From Gemmatimonadaceae bacterium (GTDB lineage: Bacteria; Gemmatimonadota; Gemmatimonadetes; Gemmatimonadales; Gemmatimonadaceae), in assembly GCA_024710705.1 (NCBI GenBank), contig JANJUF010000105.1:1-58839 (forward strand): 58,839 nt of DNA, given 5' to 3'. Every line of letters begins with the position of its first letter. Positions within the stretch are counted from its first letter, which is position 1. Below, in pieces: positions 53,568-58,839 of this stretch. The translations under genes and the position numbers were made by a program. Below the pieces are notes generated by a model, which was not told the origin of the DNA, did not search any database, and saw only the letters and a list, made by a program, of their open reading frames with translations.

Positions 53568-55235
53568 ATGGCTCCGCAGTTCATCTATGTAATGAAGGCG
53601 CTGAAGAAGGTGATTCCGCCTTCGCGCATCATCCTCGACGATATCTGGCTCTCGTTCTATCCCGGCGCGAAGATCGGCGTGTTGGGCCCGAACGGCGCCG
53701 GCAAGTCGTCGCTCCTGAAGATCATGGCCGGCGTAGACACCGACTTTCAGGGCGAGGCCTGGGCGCACAAGGGCACGAAGATCGGCTACCTCCCACAGGA
53801 GCCGCAACTCGACGAGTCGCTCGACGTGCGCGGCAATGTGGAGCTGGCGGTCAAGGACCAGCGCGCGATCCTCACCGAGTACGAAGCGATTTCGCACAAG
53901 TTCGCCGAGCCGGACGCGGACTTCGACGCCCTGATGGAACGGCAGGGGAAGTTGCAGGAGCGCATCGACACGCTCGACCTATGGAACCTCGACAACAAGA
54001 TCGAGGTCGCGATGGATGCGCTGCGATTGCCGCCTGGCGATGCCGGCGTGACGCACCTCTCCGGCGGCGAGCGGCGGCGCGTGGCGCTGTGTCGCGTGCT
54101 GCTGGAGCAGCCCGACATGCTGCTGCTCGATGAGCCCACCAACCACCTTGACGCAGAGTCGGTGGCTTGGCTCGAGCACTTTCTGGAGAGTTTCCCCGGG
54201 ACGGTGGTGGCCATCACGCACGACCGCTACTTCCTCGACAACGTCGCCAAGTGGATCCTCGAGCTCGACCGCGGCCGCGGCGTGCCCTACGAAGGGAACT
54301 ACTCCGGGTGGCTCGAACAGAAGAAGACGCGCCTCGCGCAGGAAGAGAAGGTCGCTTCGGCGCGCCAGCGTTCGTTGGCGCGCGAGCTCGAGTGGGTGCG
54401 CATGGCGCCGCGCGCGCGGCAAGCCAAGAGCAAGGCCCGCCTGCAGAACTACGAGCAGATGGTCAGCGAGGAACAGCAGGAGAAAATCACGTCGAACGAG
54501 ATCATCATTCCGCCGGCGCCAAGACTCGGCAATGATGTCGTCATCGCCAAAGGCCTCAAGAAGGGGTTCGGCGACAAGCTGTTGATCGATGGGCTCGACT
54601 TCTCGCTGCCGCGCGGCGGCATCGTCGGCGTGATCGGACCGAATGGCGCCGGCAAGTCCACCCTCTTCCGGATGATCACCGGACAGGAGAAGCCCGATGG
54701 CGGCACGCTGAAGGTGGGCGAGACCGTGAAGCTCGCTTACGTGGACCAGTCCCGCACCCTCGACGGCAAGAAGACGGTGTGGGAGGAAGTCAGCGGCGGG
54801 AACGAGACCATCATGGTCGGCAAGAAAGAGATGAACACCCGCGCCTACCTCTCGACCTTCAACTTCAAGGGCACGGACCAGCAGAAGAAGGTCGAGATCC
54901 TGTCGGGCGGCGAACGCAACCGCCTGCACCTCGCCAAGACGGTGCTGAGTGGCGGCAACCTCCTGCTCCTCGACGAGCCGACCAACGACCTCGACGTGGA
55001 CACCCTGCGCGCGTTGGAAGAGGCGCTGGTGGACTACTCGGGCTGCGCCGTGGTCATTTCGCACGACCGTTGGTTCCTCGACCGCCTCGCCACGCACATC
55101 CTCGCCTTCGAGGGCGATTCAGAAGTGGTGTGGTTCGAAGGGAACTACGGGGCGTACATCGAGGACCTGCGGAAGCGGAAGGGTCCCGACGCCGACCAGC
55201 CGCACCGGATCAAGTTCAAGCCACTCGTGAGATGA
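53568..55235 (+). CDS. ettA: ABC-F ATPase, energy-dependent translational throttle protein EttA
   Basis: 555 residues, the EttA length. Two ABC domains: Walker [13 protein letters not shown] and [12 protein letters not shown], signatures [16 protein letters not shown] and [16 protein letters not shown], Walker [12 protein letters not shown] and [11 protein letters not shown]. The linker between them is the charged P-site tRNA-interaction motif ([19 protein letters not shown] and onward). The opening [19 protein letters not shown] is typical of EttA. It binds the ribosomal E site and gates entry into elongation according to the ADP/ATP ratio. Confidence 0.95.
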   Translation: MAPQFIYVMKALKKVIPPSRIILDDIWLSFYPGAKIGVLGPNGAGKSSLLKIMAGVDTDFQGEAWAHKGTKIGYLPQEPQLDESLDVRGNVELAVKDQRAILTEYEAISHKFAEPDADFDALMERQGKLQERIDTLDLWNLDNKIEVAMDALRLPPGDAGVTHLSGGERRRVALCRVLLEQPDMLLLDEPTNHLDAESVAWLEHFLESFPGTVVAITHDRYFLDNVAKWILELDRGRGVPYEGNYSGWLEQKKTRLAQEEKVASARQRSLARELEWVRMAPRARQAKSKARLQNYEQMVSEEQQEKITSNEIIIPPAPRLGNDVVIAKGLKKGFGDKLLIDGLDFSLPRGGIVGVIGPNGAGKSTLFRMITGQEKPDGGTLKVGETVKLAYVDQSRTLDGKKTVWEEVSGGNETIMVGKKEMNTRAYLSTFNFKGTDQQKKVEILSGGERNRLHLAKTVLSGGNLLLLDEPTNDLDVDTLRALEEALVDYSGCAVVISHDRWFLDRLATHILAFEGDSEVVWFEGNYGAYIEDLRKRKGPDADQPHRIKFKPLVR

Positions 55236-55237
55236 AG

Positions 55238-55293
55238 GACGGAAGACGGAAGGAGGGCGGCTCACTCATTCGTCGCGCCTTCCGTCTTCCGTC
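55238..55293. terminator. Bidirectional terminator hairpin with 16-bp stem
   Basis: GACGGAAGACGGAAGG (55238-55253) pairs perfectly with 55278-55293 around 24 bases. The arm itself is a tandem duplicate of GACGGAA. It lies between convergent ettA and the gene ending at 55301. No U-tract. Confidence 0.65.
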
Positions 55294-55300
55294 TCGAGTC

Positions 55301-55873
55301 TCACTCATGCCCGTGCATTGCGCCCATGGATCCGGTGGCGATGCCTAGGTGATGCGGGGCGTGATGGTCGCCGATGGCGACGACGCCGATGAATCCCAGA
55401 CCGCGGATCCGGGCGACCGCGCGTGCGTCGCCCGGGTTGCCGGCGAGTGCCGTGAAGCGTACGCCGTTCGGGATTTCCTCGGCGGACATCCGCACGCTCT
55501 GGTCCGGCGTGCCGGTGGCGGCACGGGACCGCGTCATGCGTCGGATGGCCTCGAGCGTGCGTCCCGTTCCCGTGACGACGAACTGCGCACCGCCCTCCAC
55601 CCGCTCGGCGCGAACCTGCGCATGCATCGTCACTTCATCCATGTCAATCAGGTGCTGGCGGAGCGCCTCGACGTTCACCTTGCTCCAGTCGGTGCGCGGG
55701 TCGGCGTCGAGCAGGCGCACGATCTCGGCGATGGCGGTGAACGCCGCCTGTCCGCCTTCCTTCGGCACCGGCGCGCCCGGGTGCGTCATGCCTGGGGTGT
55801 GCTGGTGATCCTGCGCGGCACTGGCGACGGAGAGGACCGCCAGGAGACCGAATGCAGCGGCGAAACGAGACAT
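55301..55873 (-). CDS. Secreted His/Met-rich protein of unknown function
   Basis: 190 residues from ATG 55873 with GGAG about 8 bases upstream; a longer frame exists but the signal peptide starts here (SRFAAAFGLLAVLSVASAAQ). Both ends of the mature protein are rich in metal-binding residues: DHQHTPGMTHPG at the start, DHHAPHHLGIATGSMGAMHG at the end. The middle (AIAEIVRLLDADPRTDWSKV, then ALRQHLIDMDEVTMHAQV) is helical and then strand-like. I do not recognise a named family; periplasmic copper or other metal binding is a guess. Confidence 0.7.
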   Translation of the reverse strand: MSRFAAAFGLLAVLSVASAAQDHQHTPGMTHPGAPVPKEGGQAAFTAIAEIVRLLDADPRTDWSKVNVEALRQHLIDMDEVTMHAQVRAERVEGGAQFVVTGTGRTLEAIRRMTRSRAATGTPDQSVRMSAEEIPNGVRFTALAGNPGDARAVARIRGLGFIGVVAIGDHHAPHHLGIATGSMGAMHGHE

Positions 55874-55964
55874 CAGGGTTCTCCGTACAGTGTTGCGCAG
55901 CGACCCTCTGTCGCCGCGGAGCCATCTCAATCAAGATATACGCTCCCTCCACGAAGAGATTGAC

Positions 55965-57179
55965 ATGCTTGCCCGGCTTTCCCGCGTCGCCCTGCTCCTC
56001 CTCGTCGCCCCAATCGCCATCGGCGCCCAGGAGATTGAACTCACCACCGACGTGCTGGACCGCTACGTCACGGCGTACGACAAGGAGCGCGAGGACCTCG
56101 CCGCACTCGATCCGCAGTTGCGCGAGATTGACCAACGCATCCGCCGCTTCCGCGAGTGCAAGATTGCCTTCGAGGCCGCCGGCTCGGCGACGCGTAGCCG
56201 GCTCGGCGGCATCGCCGCGCGGGCCGGTGTTCGGGCGCGCTGCGGTGCAAACAGCGAGGCCGACATCGCCAAGGAAAAGGACGAGCTTCGCGAAGCCGCC
56301 ACCGCAGGAGCCGCACGCGCGTCAGGCTTCACGGTTCCGCAGTTCTCACGCCTCCGTACGCGCCTCGAACGCATCTATGGATACGGCGATCGCGCCGGAC
56401 TCAGTGCGTCGGAACTCGAGGCGGTGAACGCACGGACGGAGCGCTTCAGCAGCATCTACGGCGCCGGGCAGGCCATCGCCGACGCCTTGGCCGGACTCGG
56501 TGGCGGTGCCGCGGGTGCGGGTGGCCGTCCGCTTCCCGGGCAGTGGACCGCCGACCTCTCCTGGATGTACATCGGACAGATGTTCGGCATGATGTACGCG
56601 ACGGGCGCAAACGTATTCGACGGCAAGTACGAGCCCGGCCAGTGGACGCAGTGGACCATGCGTGGGAGCGATGACGACAACTCCACGATGGTGGAGCGTG
56701 CCTTCATTTCCCGCGCCGAGGACGGCGGTGAATGGTGGCGCTACAAGACCATCTACGCGCAGGGGAATCGCGCCGACACCATCGTCGTCGAAGGGCTCTT
56801 CAAGCCCGCTGGTGAGGGGATGCAGCAATTGGTGCGCATGCGCGGGCGCATGCCCGGCGACACCGAGGCCAATGAACTGATGGTCCCCGACCACATGACC
56901 ACGCTCAGCTCGCTCGGCATGTTCGGTTCGCGCCCGACCAAGGAGAGCGTGGATGGCGCCACAGTTGGCACGGAGAGCGTGACGACACCTTCGGGGAACT
57001 TCACGGCGAAGCGCGTACGCTTTGGGGGTGCGGGTGGACGGCAGGAGTGGTGGCTCACCGAGCAGGTGCCCGGTGGGTGGGTCAAGTACCAAGTCACTCC
57101 ATCCGATGGCGACGGCTCGTTCGTGATGGAGCTGCTTCGCCACGGCACCGGTGCACGGAGCGAGCTCGGCGTTCCGTAG
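55965..57179 (+). CDS. Secreted protein of unknown function
   Basis: 404 residues from ATG 55965, the codon that opens a signal peptide (LARLSRVALLLLVAPIAIGAQ); GAAGAGA precedes it. Residues 25-170 are mostly charged helices (DRYVTAYDKEREDLAALD, ASEADIAKEKDELREAAT-like) with two cysteines. The second half is a strand-rich, Trp-rich domain (LSWMYIGQMFGMMYATGA, WTQWTMRGSDDD, EWWRYKTIYAQGN, GGRQEWWLTEQVPGGWVKY). The two-part layout is clear, but no family is recognised. Function unknown. Confidence 0.75.
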   Translation: MLARLSRVALLLLVAPIAIGAQEIELTTDVLDRYVTAYDKEREDLAALDPQLREIDQRIRRFRECKIAFEAAGSATRSRLGGIAARAGVRARCGANSEADIAKEKDELREAATAGAARASGFTVPQFSRLRTRLERIYGYGDRAGLSASELEAVNARTERFSSIYGAGQAIADALAGLGGGAAGAGGRPLPGQWTADLSWMYIGQMFGMMYATGANVFDGKYEPGQWTQWTMRGSDDDNSTMVERAFISRAEDGGEWWRYKTIYAQGNRADTIVVEGLFKPAGEGMQQLVRMRGRMPGDTEANELMVPDHMTTLSSLGMFGSRPTKESVDGATVGTESVTTPSGNFTAKRVRFGGAGGRQEWWLTEQVPGGWVKYQVTPSDGDGSFVMELLRHGTGARSELGVP

Positions 57180-57184
57180 CGCGC

Positions 57185-57234
57185 AACGCACGAGGCCCCG
57201 CGATCGCCATGCTCGCGGGGCCTCGTGCGTTTTC
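57185..57234. terminator. Strong terminator hairpin with 19-bp perfect stem
   Basis: A perfect 19-bp stem (57185-57203 with 57213-57231), a 9-base loop and TTTT across its 3' end on the plus strand. It separates the convergent genes ending at 57179 and 57240 and can serve both. Confidence 0.85.
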
Positions 57235-57239
57235 GCGGA

Positions 57240-58481
57240 TCAGCGCGGCGTGCGAACGAACTCGTACGCCATCGCCCCGGGCGCGGAGAACTGCTTGCGC
57301 ACCGCCGTCAGGCCCATCGGATTGGTCGGATCCACGCGGAAGATGTTCGTGGTGCGCGGCGGTTCGCGCTCGGCGGCCGGACCGTAACGGTAGTTGCCCA
57401 TCATGCCCTTGAAGTCCACCGGGCCGAGCGCCTCGCTGGCCCGCATGAGTCCGGCACGCGAGAGGTCCCCGAGCTCCACGGCCTTCGAGAGCAGCGCTTC
57501 CATGCTGATGCCCATGGTGTAGCCGGCGAGGAAGTACAGATCCGGCTTCTGGTCGGGACGGAACCGATCGCGCGCGGCAATGAACTCCTGCATGCCGGCT
57601 TCGGTGCTGTCGCCCCACTCTCCCCCGTCAAAGGAGAGCCAGAGGTTCGCTGTGAGATAGTCGCGCAGCGGCGACTCGAGCAGCGCGCCGTGCCAGCCGG
57701 GCGAAAGCGTGACCCAACGTGGTGCGAAGCGCGCCTGCGCGGCGGTGCCGAGGATGCGGCCGGTGTTGGCCGGCAACGAGGTGAGCACGACGAGATCGCA
57801 GCGGGCGTTGCGGAGCTGCGTGATCTGGGCGACGACGTCCTGGTCGTCCTGCTTGAAGCGTACCGAGGCGGCGATGGGGAACCCGAGGTGTTCCGAGGCC
57901 ATCGTCACCCCTTCAAGCCCCGCATCGCCGAAACCGGTGGACAACGACATGGCGCAAATGTTCTTGTTGGCGCCTCCGCCTTCGGTTCGGTAGTAGGCGA
58001 CGGCGTTGTAGGCCCAGAGCTGGTACGTGGAACCCCAGGGCAGGAGCATCGGCTCGCGCACCCACTCGGAATCGAAGGTGGCGGGCGCCAACATCACGCT
58101 GTCCTCGCTCAAGAGGGGCAGCAGCGTGTTCACGTGGTCGGTGCCAACCACGATGCCGAACATCGCGACTTGGTCCTTGATCTTCTGGTACTTCTGCGCG
58201 CTGGTGGAGGGATTGGCATAGGTCTGGTCCTCGGTGAGGAGGCGGACCATGTAGCGGCCGCCGATGCCGCCGCGCGCATTCAGCGCATCCACGTAGGTCT
58301 GCATGCCCGCCGACATCGGCGCACCGATCACCGCCACGGCATCACTGAGCGGCGCGATGATGCCGACCGTGATCGTATCGCCCGACACCCCGGGTGTCGG
58401 CCTTGCGTCGGCTCCGGCGCAGGCCGCGAGGGCCATCGCGAGAAACGGGGTCCAGCGGGCACGCCAATCCAGGTGTCGCAT
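57240..58481 (-). CDS. Branched-chain amino-acid-type ABC transporter, substrate-binding lipoprotein
   Basis: 413 residues, ATG 58481 with GGAGAG upstream. The lipobox is AMALAACAG. The periplasmic-binding-protein type I fold (LivJ-like) is seen from DTITVGIIAPLSDAVAVIG, then GAPMSAGMQTYVDALNARGG, and later VVVLTSLPANTGRILG and YFLAGYTMGISMEALL. It captures its ligand (amino acid, urea or aromatic acid) for the permease encoded upstream. The permease gene lies 38 bases upstream, in the same direction. Confidence 0.92.
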   Translation of the reverse strand: MRHLDWRARWTPFLAMALAACAGADARPTPGVSGDTITVGIIAPLSDAVAVIGAPMSAGMQTYVDALNARGGIGGRYMVRLLTEDQTYANPSTSAQKYQKIKDQVAMFGIVVGTDHVNTLLPLLSEDSVMLAPATFDSEWVREPMLLPWGSTYQLWAYNAVAYYRTEGGGANKNICAMSLSTGFGDAGLEGVTMASEHLGFPIAASVRFKQDDQDVVAQITQLRNARCDLVVLTSLPANTGRILGTAAQARFAPRWVTLSPGWHGALLESPLRDYLTANLWLSFDGGEWGDSTEAGMQEFIAARDRFRPDQKPDLYFLAGYTMGISMEALLSKAVELGDLSRAGLMRASEALGPVDFKGMMGNYRYGPAAEREPPRTTNIFRVDPTNPMGLTAVRKQFSAPGAMAYEFVRTPR

Positions 58482-58519
58482 ACGAGCTCTCCACAGAGCG
58501 AGGGTGAAACGGGAAGCCG

Positions 58520-58839
58520 TCAGTACGAGAAGGGCCAGGCCTGGAAGTACCGCTTGATGCGCCGGTAGATCTCCACCATCCCCATCGGCTCGACAAGTAG
58601 GAAGACAATGATGAGGATGCCGAAGAGCGCCATCTTCAGCAGCGTCGGCGAGACGCGACCCTTGAGATAGTAGTACATCAGCGCCATCGTCGCCACGCCG
58701 AGCAGCCCGACGATCATCCAGTCGGCCGCCATCGTGTTGAAGATCATCTCGTGCGCGAACGGATACTGCGCCGTCGACGGGTTCTCGCGGAGGTTCTGCA
58801 GGTAGCCCTCCTTCATCGCCGACGTGCCGACGATCCCAA
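58520..58839 (-). CDS. ABC transporter permease, LivM type, C-terminal part (cut by window edge)
   Basis: The frame is open to the end of the window, giving at least 106 residues of the C-terminus. Two membrane helices (MIVGLLGVATMALMYYYLKG and LLKMALFGILIIVFLLVEP) lead to the end VEIYRRIKRYFQAWPFSY, typical of the C-terminus of LivM-like permeases (the conserved LL.EPxG...W..IK). The internal ATG at 58816 is not the true start. The substrate-binding gene follows 38 bases downstream. Confidence 0.8.
   Translation of the reverse strand, partial: GIVGTSAMKEGYLQNLRENPSTAQYPFAHEMIFNTMAADWMIVGLLGVATMALMYYYLKGRVSPTLLKMALFGILIIVFLLVEPMGMVEIYRRIKRYFQAWPFSY

Overview
The window is a GC-rich (roughly two-thirds G+C), densely packed piece of a bacterial chromosome with no mobile element, phage gene, CRISPR array or rRNA. 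It comes from a Gram-negative (diderm) organism: there are outer-membrane beta-barrel proteins, signal peptides ending in AxA/AQ, a SPOR-domain protein, a Tat signal and LivM/LivJ-type transport. The gene mix (many secreted M16 peptidases, amidohydrolases, VPS10/BNR-repeat proteins, serine hydrolases, a plant-type FabI, ECF sigma factors) is what I would expect of the phylum Gemmatimonadota. That assignment is inference from gene content, not from a marker gene. Most genes sit in operons whose start and stop codons overlap by 1 or 4 bases (ATGA, GTGA, TGATG).

Layout. 1-2335: end of one M16 peptidase, a second M16 protein without the zinc motif, and a Nudix hydrolase. 2340-12454 (+): an ECF sigma factor, a small zinc-finger (anti-sigma-like) ORF, holA, a TPR/SPOR protein, mutS, a cystathionine beta-synthase-like enzyme, ddl, a cysteine-free protein with a radical-SAM-like pattern, a rhomboid protein and an unusual queF. 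12468-16167 (-): M16 pair and pheA. 16368-17023: tRNA-Phe with promoter and terminator, then a VKOR-like protein. 17106-18919 (+): amidohydrolase and VOC protein. 18916-27647 (-): a tightly overlapping run TldD-TldE-serine hydrolase-zinc peptidase-ATP-grasp ligase-two paralogous barrel proteins. This is the best candidate here for an undescribed system. 27729-32938 (-): YeiH-type transporter, transketolase, GMC oxidoreductase. 33114-37677 (+): PAS-GGDEF protein, then a VIT/VWA protein with its own ECF sigma/anti-sigma pair. 37670-43755: NHL-like lipoprotein (-), BNR/VPS10-type protein, GNAT, DinB and EamA genes (+).

43733-48790 (-): fabI, then a four-gene operon GNAT - N-acylamino-acid racemase/OSBS - M20 hydrolase - Sua5. 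The first three match the known D-to-L amino-acid conversion pathway through N-succinyl amino acids. 48860-50217 (+): PAP2 phosphatase and 2H phosphoesterase. 50240-52494 (-): aspartoacylase-like protein, CcdA-like and TlpA-like redox proteins. 52475-57179: serine hydrolase and ettA (+), a His/Met-rich secreted protein (-), a secreted protein of unknown function (+). 57240-58839 (-): binding protein and permease of a branched-chain amino-acid-type ABC transporter.

Regulation. At least eight transcription-unit heads carry a TANNTT-like -10 hexamer only 6 to 8 bases before the start codon and no Shine-Dalgarno sequence, suggesting leaderless transcripts. Others (17106, 38715) have a clear GGAGGT. 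Several units end in long perfect hairpins with little or no U-tract.
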